Of a stretch of 64,000 nt of DNA, positions 19,748 through 31,468 are shown in pieces. The stretch comes from Diphasiastrum complanatum. Its lineage: Eukaryota > Streptophyta > Lycopodiopsida > Lycopodiales > Lycopodiaceae. A program made the translations under genes and the position numbers. Each line of letters opens with the position of its first letter. Position 1 is the first letter of the stretch. The notes beneath the pieces are model-generated. The model saw only the letters and a list, made by a program, of their open reading frames with translations, was not told the origin of the DNA and did not search any database. Location: contig CM055107.1 in assembly GCA_029204225.1 (NCBI GenBank), positions 48,457,971 through 48,521,970 of the forward strand, in the 5' to 3' direction.

Positions 19748-22726
19748 TTATGCAAAATAAAAGATTAATTGAAAGAAGTATGCGAGCTTGCAAGGTATGT
19801 ATGATCATCTTTTATCTAAGAACTATTTTTTGTACATGTTATGTATATACATTTATAGTATGTTTCTTTTCAGACGAGCTCAAAAATGATGGCAATGTTG
19901 AGAGAAAAAAGATCTGGTGAGATTACCAAAAGATCACATAAAAGTTAAGGTAACCAAAAAAAAGTTTGTTTGACTAATTTTGATATTGTATTTTAAATGT
20001 ATAGTTTTCAGAATATTGTGCATCAAACTTATTCTGTAGAGCTTGTGTAAATGTTTGAATAGTAAGTGAGCTTTGGTTGAGATATTCGTTCATGGTTTAA
20101 ATTTTACTCTGTATTTTGTTTGTGTATTTTGTAGGTAAATCACAGCCTGATTCAAAATCTGAAGAAAGAAAATTTTGATGTTGCCAAAAACCTGCACGGT
20201 TCCAAGAAAGTCAAGGTTTTTTTTTTTATTCTTAGAGCATCATCAAAAAATTTTCTTTCACATGTTTGTAGATTATAATTTACATGCCAACTTCTTTAAA
20301 TAAAGATTTCATCATTTATCAAAGTCATGACACGTGATTTAGTATAACGTTGAAGTTATTTAACATATGTCATGTTTGCAGTTTTTTTAGAATTTTGGAT
20401 TAAAGCCTTGTAGAGTTTGTATTTCTATCAAATAGATCGTTTCAGTTGTGTGTTTCGAGTTGATTTGAATTTATGTTGTTTTGTCTTTGGATATCAGGCC
20501 CTCCATGAGCTTGATTATGGCTCTAAAAATCAGAATTCAAGTAATCAGTCAATGGTATGAGATATTCAAATGTTCAGGAAGTTGCTCTTTTCTAAAATCG
20601 TGATTGATGCTATATTTTGGCAATTAGTTTAATGTGATTCTTTTGTAGGTGCGTGAGCCAGAAATATGGGAGCAAGATCAAGAGACCATTTTGATGAAGT
20701 TTTTTAATGTCAAGACAGTAAACGAGCTTTATAAGAATCATGGCAGCTACTATTCATTAATCAACTTTGTAATAGTCATATGAGCGATCGTAGCTCAGCT
20801 AACATAAGAAAAAATATTGAAGAAAAAAAAAAGTCATGTTGCAGAATCACATACCTGGACAGTTACAATTGACGATGTCCAGTTCTTTGTATCTACGAAC
20901 TATTTTTCGTGAAAGACGTGTTTTTGTAAGATGGATTTGACATTGATCAAAGTGAATGTGTGACAAAGATTTGATCTTAACAAAGGGCTTTAATGTAGAG
21001 ATGTTCAATCTAATCGTGCATATTTTTTGTAATAAAAGCTCTGGCCGTCATATGCCTTTTTTTTTTTGTTGAAGCAATTCTTAAACAAAAGCATTGCATG
21101 AAATATGTTGTATATGCATGTTTCACTTCTCAACCATTGCAATTCAAAGCTACATTTTTTCTTGGACATGCTTGACCCTAAACATTGCTTTTGATCTCGT
21201 TATGTAGGCTGGTTTGATGAAAGGTGATAGACATTTCGCTGGTGACTGATGATAAAACTAATGTGACTATTGAAAGTGCATTGCTTTCTTTAATACTTCA
21301 CCTTGTGGATCAAGTTCTTCTTAGGCTGGTGGTGCTTATTTATGATAGGCAGGTCCATGTTAGTGATTGTTTGCTTATAAAATGCTTTTCTGTTCTTCTA
21401 GTGAGGAAAACTGTAGGAGAGGGTAAATTATCATCTGTTGCGGGCTACTGCGGTCTTCTTCACCAGGTCCATGCATCCAATTCATCAACGATTTGGTTGT
21501 CAAATTCAAAAACGGCGCAAGGCATATGTTCAGGTTATACACAACTGCATGGCTCCTCTAATTTGTGTTTGGCGACACCTACGGTGCCTTTTTGGAGCAA
21601 TTCAACAATCCGAATTGTTATGGTATTTGATTAGTTCACCTTTAACTTGTAAAGTTCTTCGAACATTTTTGCTTCTTACTTGCCTATGTTTTTGTAGAGT
21701 AAATATGTTGTGGTTATGTCCGAACCGCTTCATCTAGCAAAAAAATCAAGACATTTTTGGGTCTACGTGTTTGTACGATTTCTGGCTGCTGTGCTTGATA
21801 GATTGAGGATAAGGTTCATTGGTTTGTTTGTAGAATTTGTCACAGAAAGGTTTTTGTTTTGGTCGGCTGCTGCATACTGGGGAAATTTTAGGGTTTATGT
21901 GCGTGCCCTTCTCTAACCTCTGTCCAGATCATTCTGAGTACTTGTTCCGGGATCCATTCTATCCTCTGATGCAGCCAATGTGAACTTTGATGAGTTCTTT
22001 TTACAGGTGTAAAAACTTCATCTCTCCCATCAACGTCTTGGATTATATACAGTGAATACTTTGCCACATGGTTTGGAGTCTCTGAAGAAAGAAGACATGA
22101 ATGGCTATACACCCTGCGGTGACGTGCAACTTTCTACATATACATACGTACATACATATATACAATTCTAGATAGATTGGAGTAAATCATTTGGGAAATT
22201 CATGGACTTACCTTTGCATGAACTGCTGCACAATTAGCAGCTACCTTTTGGGTATTCTCACCTCAGTTCTGGTTTGCTTGCGAGCTTTTCAATAGTTTAA
22301 GTTGGAAATTTGCATTGCCTAGGTGTGTTTCTTTTCCAAGAGAAATTCTGCGGAGGCGCAGACACTTGGCACGCAATCCACCAACATCAAACTGCAGCTA
22401 GCTATATTTCACGTGGAGGTAACACTCTTGCTTCTTTCGGCACTCTGTCCACTGTATCTTCACATATCTAGTCTAGATCGTTTGAGCTTTTCTTATTTTC
22501 TTGTATTCTCAAAAGCTAACTAAGACGAACAAACTTGATGTTGAAATATAACATGAACTCAATTATTTATGACGACGGTAAAGCGAATGAGATTTGGTGC
22601 GGATATGTAGAAGACCAGAGCCAGTGCGACCATCAGAGAAAACTTTTACCTGAGCTTTCGGATTATGAGTTACCAAGTGCTAATAAGAATCCAGCCAAGG
22701 AGCCTGCTCCTGTCAGTCGACCTTGA
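19748..22726 (+). pseudogene. Exon-like segments of an unrecognised host gene or gene remnant
   Basis: Several short segments are bounded by good plant splice signals: TTTTCAG/ACGAGC near 19874 with AAG/GTAACC at 19950; TTTTGTAG/GTAAAT near 20135 with TCAAG/GTTTTT at 20216; ATATCAG/GCCCTC near 20498 with CAATG/GTATGA at 20556; TTTGTAG/GTGCGT near 20649. T-rich intron-like sequence lies between. The translations are short, lysine-rich and coiled-coil-like (for example NLKKENFDVAKNL then KALHELDYGSKN), and stops occur at once in some joins. The segment ALHEL..KN faintly resembles the conserved ALQHELGCKN part of plant shugoshin, but the match is too short to name it. Open frames at 21224-21634 and 22535-22726 may be further exons. 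Confidence 0.25.
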
Positions 22727-23412
22727 TATCTTCCTGCAAACCCACCGATGTCTATATTATTCTTAGATCTGATGCCTCCGCGACTGTTTCACAACATACA
22801 TCTCAAGCGAGTGTTGAATAAGAATATTGTCCCTTCGTGCATCCCGATTCCTGTATCATTGACTGGATCGACACTATGTATCTACGCACACTAAATGACA
22901 TGTCAAACCTTATATGTATATACTATTTGTTTGGTAGAAATGGCAGCCTCCGGTTTTGTTTTCCATTCTCATGAGAGGAATCTACATATCAATGTATCTC
23001 GTAGGCGCCAGAATTGCTTACTCTTCTAGATTTTTCGAGATTATCACCTGTCTAACGGAATTTTACAACATAGCTTGAAGTGTGCTCTATGTATTTGGTG
23101 CAGTGGATGGTCATGCCTGCCGGCCTTGTTACTAGCTGCCAAGAGAGCTTTAACCACGGCTGGGACTCTCGAAGTATTAATGACGATCGGTTTTTTTCTG
23201 GCAGCTCCAAAAGGTGGATGCAAATCTTTAATTAATTTTTGCTATAGATAGATGAACTGAATTAGATTGTTACGAATGAATAACTGAAATTTCATTTCTG
23301 TTGGCTTTAGCTGTAGCAGTCCAGCACTAATAATGTTTTCCGCATTTCACATTCACTTGGTTGTGGACTAATGATCCTTCCTCAAATACAGCATGGCTGC
23401 ATGGTGCGTAAG
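22727..23412. other. No gene seen; ends at chromovirus target site
   Basis: No supportable coding frame. The last five bases (23408-23412, GTAAG) are the left copy of the target-site duplication of the element that follows. Confidence 0.5.
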
Positions 23413-24330
23413 TGTTGCGCCGGCGCCTCAAAGGGCGCTGGGACTTGAGCGGTTTCCCCAACACGTGCTTAAGTCTAACATTCATCCATCATGCACTTAC
23501 GTAAAAGCCAACTCAGAAACGTAACAAGCTTAACCATTCAGACTTAAGAAAACTGGAATCCCAACCAACCCGAAAGCGAACTCAGAATCCGTCCCCAAAA
23601 GGTAACCAAAGGCAAAGACAAGCCACACATGAAACCCAAGGCATAGTGGTCGCCAAACTGACCAATTGGCATAGCGGCAAGCCCCATGTCGATGACAGAG
23701 ACCCTTAGGCGCCAGCGACGCAAAAAGGTTGTAGTAAGGGTCCTTCCACTTGGACCAGTCCCGGAGGCGAAACCGAAATGATAATCATCCCCAAGGATCA
23801 ACTTTATTAGATTTGGAAGAGGTTACATTCATACATAGACTGACCGGTCTCGGGGCCACCAACACGTGCTGGGCATTGTGCCTGGCTCATGCTGGTAGAG
23901 GGAGCTGAGACCTGGCGACTGGATTCCTGGCGCTGGTTGAGCTGCCCAAGTTTCTGTCTGCCGGACTCCCCCTATAGTTCTGCTGTGATTCGGCGCACCC
24001 CCTCTGTTCTGAAACATAGTGCTTTCTGGTGAAGCACGCTTTTTGGGACTTAGTTTTTATTTTGCTGATTAAGCCTGGCAAGCCTGGCAGAATCAGTCTG
24101 GCTCCCGGACATGGGTCCCGGGAGCCGTTCCGGTGGCAGAATCAACTTGCTTCCTGACTAGGCCATGACTCGAGCTCCAGAGCTAGCTCATGACTTGTGA
24201 CTACTTGACTGGCTCACCACAGGTCGGAGGCTCAGTCCTTGACGTTCTAACTTGCTCTGGGACCTTAGGGAGTGTCACCCCTTAGAGTCTTACAGGGCAC
24301 GTTGGGTGCACCTGAGTTAGCTTTACAACA
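23413..24330 (-). repeat. Chromovirus 3' LTR
   Basis: 918 bp, TGTTGCGCCGG...TTTACAACA. It is the 3' LTR because pol is on the minus strand. Small minus-strand frames inside it (23544-23801, 23829-24017) recur in the other LTR simply because the LTRs are duplicates. Confidence 0.95.
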
Positions 24331-24340
24331 TCCTCCCCTC
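24331..24340 (-). promoter_or_regulatory. Chromovirus polypurine tract
   Basis: On the minus strand GAGGGGAGGA abuts the 3' LTR. This is the expected priming site for plus-strand DNA synthesis. Confidence 0.85.
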
Positions 24341-24571
24341 ATTTGAAAAAGCTGATGTCCTCATCAGGGCCAAACTAGACCTAGGACGTATGGCACGGGC
24401 TTAATTCACCGGCCTTAGCAACTTTGAATTACAAAATACATTGGCAGTAGCACAAGAAAAGTGTAGATAAAGTTCACTTACGTAAAACCTGTGTAAAACT
24501 GCAAGTGATTTATTGGCAAACTTAAGAAAAATACCGGGAAGTTCCTTGAACTTCAGAATGGCCATGAATGT

Positions 24572-25030
24572 TTATGTAAGAGGCATGCCGCCAGGTAGTG
24601 CTTTGTGTGCCGATCTGGGAAAAAGGCTATTGCGTTGGTTCTTCTGCAGATAATCTGCTAGTACTTCAGGGGCTCCCTCCTTAAGTTTGTCTTCGTACTC
24701 CCAAGAAGCCTCAATAAGTGGAGCCCGTAGCCACTTCACTAGATATTCACGTTGAACGCCAGTTCGCTTTCTATGTGTCAATATTTGTTCTGGTACAAGC
24801 TGTCTCTTCGTATCATCAAGTGTCGTTGGTGGGTGACGGAGTTCGTGTTGCCAATCAAATCGCTCATCTGGTTTGTACCATTTGAGTAATGAGATATGAA
24901 ACACATTGTGTATATCCAAGCTAGATGGCAGCGCTAATCGATAAGCCACTGGGTTGATCTTCTTGGTGACATAATATGGTCCCTGCATAAGGTCGAGCAA
25001 ACTTATGAGAAAAACCTTTTGGTAACGCAA
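24572..25030 (-). CDS. Integrase C-terminus with chromodomain (continuation of pol)
   Basis: 152-residue frame. Residues 17-50 contain [19 protein letters not shown], the GPY/F module of gypsy integrases. Residues 81-130 ([22 protein letters not shown]) form a chromodomain, which in chromoviruses directs insertion toward particular chromatin. It is one frame off from the upstream pol ORF: an extra G in the GGG run near 24973 separates them. The first about 15 residues are therefore read-through of the wrong frame. The chromodomain keeps Y, W and E/W positions of the aromatic pocket at least in part. Confidence 0.85.
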   Translation of the reverse strand: MRYQKVFLISLLDLMQGPYYVTKKINPVAYRLALPSSLDIHNVFHISLLKWYKPDERFDWQHELRHPPTTLDDTKRQLVPEQILTHRKRTGVQREYLVKWLRAPLIEASWEYEDKLKEGAPEVLADYLQKNQRNSLFPRSAHKALPGGMPLT

Positions 25031-27194
25031 TGTTCTTTGTGTTCAGCCATACTTGATCACCTTCCTCAAATTCCAGTTCTCGTCGATGTGGGTTTACATC
25101 AGCTGCCATACTCCTTTGTGACTGCTCTAAAAATGCCTTCACCTCGGTCAGCTTTGTGTGCCACTCATTGATGAATTCCTCTACAGTGGGTACTGGTGTT
25201 TCCTGCACGCCTGTAAGAAAAGAGCTTGGAACAATCGGTAGCCGACCATTGCTTATCTCGAAGGGTGCCCTTCCAGTAGATCTGTTCACTTGGTTGTTAT
25301 GTGCAAACTCGAGAATATCCAAGTAGTTGACCCAATCGGATTGGTCCCAAGCGACATAATTTTGTAAATATTCAATCTGTCGATTGACTCGCTCCGTTTG
25401 CCCATTTGTCTGAGGATGATATGCAGTACTGAAATTCAATCCGGTTCCCACGAGGCGAAATAGACAAGTCCAAAACTTTCCGACGAACTTGGTGTCTCGG
25501 TCAGAAATAATCGTTCTAGGCAGGCCGTGGTATTTGAAAACACATTTGAAAAATAACCTTGCCACTTCTTCAGCTGTCACTGAACTTTTAGTTGGTACTA
25601 GATGAACTTGCTTTGAAAACCGGTCAACCACCACATAAATTGAGTCGAATCCTTGGCACCGTGGTAGTTGAACAATAAAATCCATGCTCACCGAATCCCA
25701 TGGGTATGCTGGTACCGGTAATGGTTGGAGTAGTCCAGCCGGAGCTAGCGGTTCCACCTTCACTTGTTGACATGTCGGGCATGTTTGTACATAGGATTCA
25801 ACGTCTGCCCACATACTTGGCCAATAGAAGCCTCTTTTGAGAAGTTCATACATGCGATTCACCCCTGGATGCCCGGCGGCTAGTACGTCATGATGTTCTC
25901 GCAAGACTTTCTTCCTCAGGTTGATGTTGTCTGGGACATATACTCTGCGTTGTTTATAGACAACCATTTGATCTTTCCAAGTGAAATGTTTATGAGGCTT
26001 TCTCAGCTGGAATTCGATCATTAAGTCCTTTGCCAATGCATCTACACCATAATTCTCTCTGATTTCTTGGAGTAGGCCAGTCACCTGAGTTGTCACGGTT
26101 GCCATCAAGTGTTCTTGTCTACTTAGTGCATCCGCCACCACATTGTTCTTTCCCGCCGTGTGTAAAATGTCTATATTGAATTTTGAGAGAAAGTTTTGCC
26201 ATCGCATTTGCTTTGGCGTGAGCATACCTTGGGATGAGAAGTACTTGAGTGATACATTATCAGTGAACGCCTTAAAGGGTTTTTCTGCCACATAATGTCT
26301 CCAATGCTCCACTGCTTGGACTACATCGACCATTTCTTTTTCATGAGTTGGCCATCGTCGCTCTACGTCACTCAATTTCTTTGAAAAATATGCAACAGGT
26401 TTTCCGTCTTGCATCAGCACGGCCCCAATAGCAAAGTTCGACGCATCTGTATGTATTTCAAAAGGTTTGCTAAAGTCCGGTAAGGCAAGGATGGGTTCTT
26501 GAGTGATCCATCGTTTTAGTTCTTGGAACGCTGCTTCACATTCCGGTGTCCATGTCATCTTCAGATGAGTCTTGGTCTGCTCCAACAGTGGTGCCACAAT
26601 TTTGCTAAATGCCTCAATGAATCTCTTGTAAAAGTTACACAAGCCCACAAAGGATTTGATGCCATGAATAGTTTTAGGTGCTAGCCAATCCAAGATAGCC
26701 TTGATCTTCTTAGGATCCATTCGAATCCGTCCGTGGCCTATAACATGTCCAAGGAAGTCAACTTCCTCCACCACAAACTCACATTTCTCTCTTTTCACGA
26801 ACAAGCAGTTCCTCCTCAGTCGTTGGAGAACTGTCCTTAAATGTTGAATGTGATCTTTAAGGTTCCGGCTAAATATTAATATGTCATCAATGTACACAAT
26901 GACAAATTCATCCAAGCAGTCTTGAAATATAATGTTCATCAACGTGCAAAAAGTGGCTGGTGCGTTTGTTAGACCGAATGGCATCACCAGGAACTCGTGA
27001 CTCCCGTACCACGTTTGAAACGCCGTTTTGTGCTCATCACCTTTAGCTATTCGAATTTGATGATATCCAAATCTGAGATCTATTCGGCTAAAGTATTTGG
27101 CATGTTTGAGTTGGTCGAATAGGTCATCAATTCTAGGCATGGGGTACTTGTTCTTGATGGTACTCTTGTTAAGCATGCGATAATCCACACACAT
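24921..27194 (-). CDS. Chromovirus pol: RT, RNase H, integrase
   Basis: 757 residues. RT with VDYRMLN at the start, [12 protein letters not shown] near 71-82 and the catalytic YIDD at 101-104. RNase H starts with [16 protein letters not shown] near 245. Integrase zinc finger H..H..C..C ([20 protein letters not shown]) lies around 440-485, and the DDE core ([32 protein letters not shown]) around 510-605. All catalytic residues seem kept. It begins immediately after a TGA at 27195-27197: the protease frame ends K-T-L-stop and this frame resumes at once, so it is a single pol interrupted by one nonsense change, consistent with a CGA to TGA transition. The last about 20 residues are out of frame after the G insertion near 24973. 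Confidence 0.95.
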   Translation of the reverse strand: MCVDYRMLNKSTIKNKYPMPRIDDLFDQLKHAKYFSRIDLRFGYHQIRIAKGDEHKTAFQTWYGSHEFLVMPFGLTNAPATFCTLMNIIFQDCLDEFVIVYIDDILIFSRNLKDHIQHLRTVLQRLRRNCLFVKREKCEFVVEEVDFLGHVIGHGRIRMDPKKIKAILDWLAPKTIHGIKSFVGLCNFYKRFIEAFSKIVAPLLEQTKTHLKMTWTPECEAAFQELKRWITQEPILALPDFSKPFEIHTDASNFAIGAVLMQDGKPVAYFSKKLSDVERRWPTHEKEMVDVVQAVEHWRHYVAEKPFKAFTDNVSLKYFSSQGMLTPKQMRWQNFLSKFNIDILHTAGKNNVVADALSRQEHLMATVTTQVTGLLQEIRENYGVDALAKDLMIEFQLRKPHKHFTWKDQMVVYKQRRVYVPDNINLRKKVLREHHDVLAAGHPGVNRMYELLKRGFYWPSMWADVESYVQTCPTCQQVKVEPLAPAGLLQPLPVPAYPWDSVSMDFIVQLPRCQGFDSIYVVVDRFSKQVHLVPTKSSVTAEEVARLFFKCVFKYHGLPRTIISDRDTKFVGKFWTCLFRLVGTGLNFSTAYHPQTNGQTERVNRQIEYLQNYVAWDQSDWVNYLDILEFAHNNQVNRSTGRAPFEISNGRLPIVPSSFLTGVQETPVPTVEEFINEWHTKLTEVKAFLEQSQRSMAADVNPHRRELEFEEGDQVWLNTKNIALPKGFSHKFARPYAGTILCHQEDQPSGLSISAAI

Positions 27195-28052
27195 TCAAAG
27201 AGTTTTGTCCGCCTTTTCCACGAACAACACTGGGGCTCCAAAAGGTGAAGCGCTAGGTCTAATAAAACCTTTGTTTATCAATTCACCAATTTGTCGTTTC
27301 AGTTCCGCCAACTCTTCTTGTGACATTCTGTAGGGTGCTCGTGAAGTTGGCTCTGTTCCTAGTACCAACTCAATTTTATGGTCCACTGGTCTTCGAGGAG
27401 GTAGCTTAGCTGGGAGTTCCTCCGGGAACACATCGCTAAATTCTTCTAACAGATCTGCCACTTCTTCTGGCAAGTTTTCTTGTCGCACGCTTTTCCCTTC
27501 TGGGACTTCTCGACAGATGCAAAGAAAGCACTTTGACCTTTTCCCTTTCGCCATTCTTTTCATCACTAATGCTGCAACCAGATTTTGTTCAATATCGGTA
27601 TCCTTAGCATTTCCTCCGGGCAGGGCTTTTGTCACACAAATTTGTCCCTTATAATCCAAGAGGACCAAGTTTGAGCTCCTACCCAAAACTGCGATACAGT
27701 GTTCATTTAACCAAGGGAGGCCCAAAATCACATCAAAGGCATCCATCTCTAAAATCACAAAGCTAAGTTTAGCCTTCCATCTTCCAATCTGCACCGGGAT
27801 GTTCAATGTCGCTTTGTCTGCATCTAGTGCTCCCTTCGCTGTTTCTACCTTGAGAGTAGATGTAACATTCCTGGTCGGCAAGCTGAATTGTTCCACTACG
27901 CTCCTTGAGATATAGTTATGTGAAGCTCCTGAGTCGATCATGAAATCTGACTTCCTCCCCGCGATCTTTCCTGATAAGAATAACAATCTTGAACCAATCT
28001 TGGGGGTTGCCCCATGGAAGTTCCTTTCCATACTTGTGCGTCGTCCACTCAT
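27195..28052 (-). CDS. Chromovirus protease and RT N-terminus
   Basis: 285 residues with the retropepsin active site FMIDSGASHNYIS (DSG at 40-42), the second motif LGLPWL near 120, and the RT lead-in FSDVFPEELPAKLPPRRPVDHKIEL near 205-230, then QIGELINKGFIRPSASPFGAPVLFVEK. This is the usual order in plant chromoviruses. It is normally preceded by gag, which is absent here. The frame ends at a TGA within the RT domain; the next ORF follows without a gap. Confidence 0.92.
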   Translation of the reverse strand: MSGRRTSMERNFHGATPKIGSRLLFLSGKIAGRKSDFMIDSGASHNYISRSVVEQFSLPTRNVTSTLKVETAKGALDADKATLNIPVQIGRWKAKLSFVILEMDAFDVILGLPWLNEHCIAVLGRSSNLVLLDYKGQICVTKALPGGNAKDTDIEQNLVAALVMKRMAKGKRSKCFLCICREVPEGKSVRQENLPEEVADLLEEFSDVFPEELPAKLPPRRPVDHKIELVLGTEPTSRAPYRMSQEELAELKRQIGELINKGFIRPSASPFGAPVLFVEKADKTL

Positions 28053-28753
28053 AAATGTAAGCTCCTCTCACAACTCCCAACTAGATCAGATCACCTGGAT
28101 CAAAAGAAGTAGTCAGGGATAATTCAGGTCCAAGCAAGCACACCACAAACGAACATACCAACCAAAGCTAAACAGATGATCCCTCTCAAGTCACATTCCC
28201 CTAGAGACCGGACGTAGGATCTTTGCCTAGCCGCGCCCACACAAATCTATCACAGAATTAGCCCACGGAGAAACATCCATCCAACCATCCGTGCTTTCAC
28301 CATTAAGCAGCACATTGCCTCAGTCACGCCCCACCACTTTTTGGTCGATAGCCCTTATAGCTAAACGATCGGCAGCTATCCCACACCAGCAGCTAACCAC
28401 CCGTGCTTTACACCCGAATTCGAGCAGCATCTCTGTATCAATGGTTAACCCGTACAGTTCGAATATGTCGCCCCGCACCCCACAAGGTACAGACCGTGCT
28501 TTCACCTACCTAGGCAGCACTTTGCCTCATCCGTCCTACGTGCAGACAGCGCCAGGCCCGAACCGTGAGAACTGACCGTGCTTACACCTCGAGGGCAGCA
28601 TTTTGACTCATCAAGTCCCCCGTTCTGCCGACCACCCCGACCGTGGACGCACCCGTGCTTACACTGTGGGCAGCACCTTGCGCAACAGTTGTCCTGACAA
28701 ATCCCAAAAATGTGGCCATCCCTGTGAGACTTGCGTAGCTGACCGGCTAGTCG
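28053..28753 (-). repeat. Chromovirus leader in place of gag, with degenerate repeats
   Basis: About 700 bases between PBS and protease with no gag domain. It contains five spaced copies of a CCGTGCTT(T/A)CAC...GGCAGCA block at about 28290, 28404, 28495, 28579 and 28653 (spacing 75-115). This is much too short for a gag-nucleocapsid gene (about 1-1.2 kb), so gag has been lost or replaced. Confidence 0.6.
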
Positions 28754-28765
28754 GCTCTGATACCA
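28754..28765 (-). promoter_or_regulatory. Chromovirus primer-binding site (initiator Met tRNA type)
   Basis: Minus strand reads TGGTATCAGAGC two bases after the 5' LTR. This is complementary to the 3' end of plant initiator methionine tRNA, the standard primer of many plant LTR elements. Confidence 0.95.
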
Positions 28766-28767
28766 CA

Positions 28768-29685
28768 TGTTGCGCCGGCGTCTCAAAGGGCGTTGGGACT
28801 TGAGCGGTTTCCCCAACACGCGCTTAAGTCTAACATTCATCCATCATGCACTTACGTAAAAGCCAACTCAGAAACGTAACAAGCTTAACCATTCAGACTT
28901 AAGAAAACTGGAATCCCAACCAACCCGAAAGCCAACTCAGAATCCGTCCCCAAAAGGTAACCAAAGGCAAAGACAAGCCACACATGAAACCCAAGGCATA
29001 GTGGTCACCAAATTGACCAATTGGCATAGCGGCAAGCCCCATGTCGATGACATGGACCCTTAGGCGCCAGCGACGCAAAAAGGTTGTAGTAAGGGTCCTT
29101 CCACTTGGACCAGTCCCGGAGGCGAAACCGAAATGGTAATCATCCCCAAGGATCAACTTTATTAGATTTGGAAGAGGTTACATTCATACATTGACTGACC
29201 GGTCTCGGGGCCACCAACACGTGCTGGGCATTGTGCCTGGCTCGTGCTGGTAGAGGGAGCTGAGACCTGGCGACTGGATTCCTGGCGCTGGTTGAGCTGC
29301 CCAAGTTTCTGTCTGCCGGACTCCCCCTATAGTTCTGCTGTGATTCGGCGCACCCCCTCTGTTCTGAAACATAGTGCTTTCTGGTAAAGCACGCTTTTTG
29401 GGACTTAGTTTTTATTTTGCTGATTAAGCCTGGCAAGCCTGGCAGAATCAGTCTGGCTCCCGGACATGGGTCCCGGGAGCCATCCCGGTGGCAGAATCAA
29501 CTTGCTTCCTGACTAGGCCATGACTCGAGCTCCAGAGCTAGCTCATGACTTGTGACTACTTGACTGGCTCACCACAGGTCGGAGGCTCAGTCCTTGACGT
29601 TCTAACTTCTTCTGGGACCTTAGGGAGTGTCACCCCTTAGAGTCTTACAGGGCACGTTGGGTGCACCTGAGTCAGCTTTACAACA
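28768..29685 (-). repeat. Chromovirus 5' LTR
   Basis: 918 bp, same ends and length as 23413-24330 with about 17 substitutions and no net indel. Followed by the target duplication GTAAG at 29686-29690. Confidence 0.95.
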
Positions 29686-29711
29686 GTAAGGGATCCATTT
29701 CTAAATGACTT

Positions 29712-30192
29712 CCTTCAGCTTTGGACAAAATATGTCCGTGATTTTGAAATTTTAAAATTTTAAAATTTGCAAAGATTCATGAATATTCATGATCAATATT
29801 CACAATAATCACAACCAGTGCTCAAAATTCTCACGACTAGTATTCACAATAATCATTATCATTGTTCACAATAATCATGATCAATATCTAAGTTATTAGC
29901 TTTTCAATATAGGTGATTTTAGATACTCTCTTCAGACACATCTCATAAAAGTCAATCGATTCTTCATCCGATAAATGGAAGACATTTTGTATATATCATG
30001 CAAAACAAGACACTACTAGAAATAATAAAACTATATTGATTAAGAAATTATCAAAATATATTATCACTTGTCATATTTGTTCATTCAAGCATGTGAGAGC
30101 GGAATAATAAGAAGAAGAAGCTAGAACATGTGGAATCAAGCATGCATTATATCCTTTTAAGTCTCTTGTGACATATGTGATTACTATTATCA
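29712..30192 (-). repeat. Dispersed repeat family P, partial copy, inverted
   Basis: Reverse complement of 34200-34665 at roughly 85-90% by eye (shared words include GAATATTCATGATCAATATT, GGAAGACATTTTGTATATATCATG, CTAGAACATGTGGAA). It contains degenerate 20-bp units of the kind ATCATGATTATTGTGAATA. With 34200-34665 it forms an inverted pair around the decayed copia. Confidence 0.8.
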
Positions 30193-30361
30193 TCTTGTGA
30201 GAATTCTTCATGAAGGCTACCAACAACCTTCATAAACATACAAACCATTACAATAAACCCTAATATATTGAAATGAAGAAAAAAAAAAATCAAGTGGTTG
30301 TAAGAGATTTGCACTCAACTTCACAAGATGATAAGGATATAGTTGCTTGCTTATTTGATAG

Positions 30362-31468
30362 CTAAGAAACCAAATTCCCTCCATGAAAAATTGTGTAAAC
30401 ACTTGTGGATTTCCTATTTATCCTGTCTCCTGCAAAATCTGAGTTTGAAAAAGCAACCAAAGTTAGATCTTCTCCTTTGTAGATCAATCCAAAGTCTAAG
30501 GTAGAAGATACATATCTCAAGATTCTTTTAGCCAACTTCCAATGATATTTCTTTGGATCCTGCATGTGTTGGCTTAACTTATGCACACTAAAGCTTAGAT
30601 CGTACCTTGTCATAGTTAACCATATAAGTGAGCCAATAATACTCCTATAAAGAGTGATGTCCTCAAAGGATCTTTCATCATCTTTCATAGGAACTTTTAC
30701 AATGTGCTCCATTGGTGTATCTATGCCTTTATAGTTTTCCATCTGAAATTTCTTAAGCATGGAAAGTGCATATCTACTTTGACTTATGAAAGCATGTTCT
30801 TTCCAAAAGTCAATTTCTAGGCCTAAAATGTAGTGAAGAACTCCTAGATCTTGCATCTTAAATCCACTACCAAGTGCATACTTATTTTCTTCAACTAGCT
30901 CCTCATTATTTCCACTAAGAATGATATCATTTACATAGATGAGAAGAATAACCAGATTTTTATTTACAAACTTAATATACAATGAACGGTCATATTCACT
31001 AACATGAAATCTGAGTGATATGAGAAAGGAGTTGAGCGTTGTATACCAAGACCTTGGTGCTTGTTTTAGGTCATAGAGACTTTCGAACAAAAGACAAACT
31101 TTTGATTCTTCACCAACTTCCACAAATCCAGGTGGTTGCTCCATGTAGATCTCCTCCTCAAGGTAACCATTGAAAAAGGCATTAGAAACATCAACTTGAA
31201 ACATCCTCCAATTTTGATAACATGCAAGAGAAATGAGAATTCTTATAGTTACCATTTTTGCAATAGCTGCAAAAGTGTCTTCATAGTCAAGACCTTTGAT
31301 TCGAGAGTAACCTTTGGCACACAGTCTTGCTTTGAATTTGCTGATGGATCCGTCATTGTTGTACTTGATCCTGAATACCCACTTACATCCAATGACATGC
31401 ATGTTGTTAGCTTGCTCCAGAAGCTTAGATGTGTGGTTTGACATCAAGGCTTCAAACTCGAGGGTCAT
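30362..31468 (-). pseudogene. Decayed Ty1/copia reverse transcriptase / RNase H
   Basis: 368 residues: GCKWVFRIKYNNDGSISKFKARL near 28-50, FQVDVSNAFFNGYLEEEIYMEQP, DLKQAPRSWY, the catalytic box, then the RNase H beginning FSNSDFAGDRINRKSTS before a stop. The catalytic YVDD is YVND (Y-V-N-D), so a metal-binding aspartate is replaced and RT would be inactive. RNase H is truncated. Together with 31526-31774 and 32251-32760 it is the remnant of one copia pol on the minus strand. Confidence 0.9.

Larger units (their letters stand above)
23413..29685 (-). mobile_element. Full-length Ty3/gypsy chromovirus, gag-less and defective
   Basis: A 6273-bp element on the minus strand with LTRs 23413-24330 and 28768-29685, both 918 bp, starting TGTTG and ending CAACA. 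The 5-bp duplication GTAAG flanks it (23408-23412 and 29686-29690). I counted about 17 LTR mismatches by eye, i.e. about 98% identity, so it is moderately young. Pol has protease, RT, RNase H, integrase and a chromodomain; no gag is recognisable between PBS and protease. One premature stop and one frameshift break pol. Confidence 0.95.

Noticed and set aside
23544-24081. Short minus-strand ORFs duplicated at 28899-29436
   Set aside because: They are LTR sequence present twice because LTRs are duplicates; no known domain.
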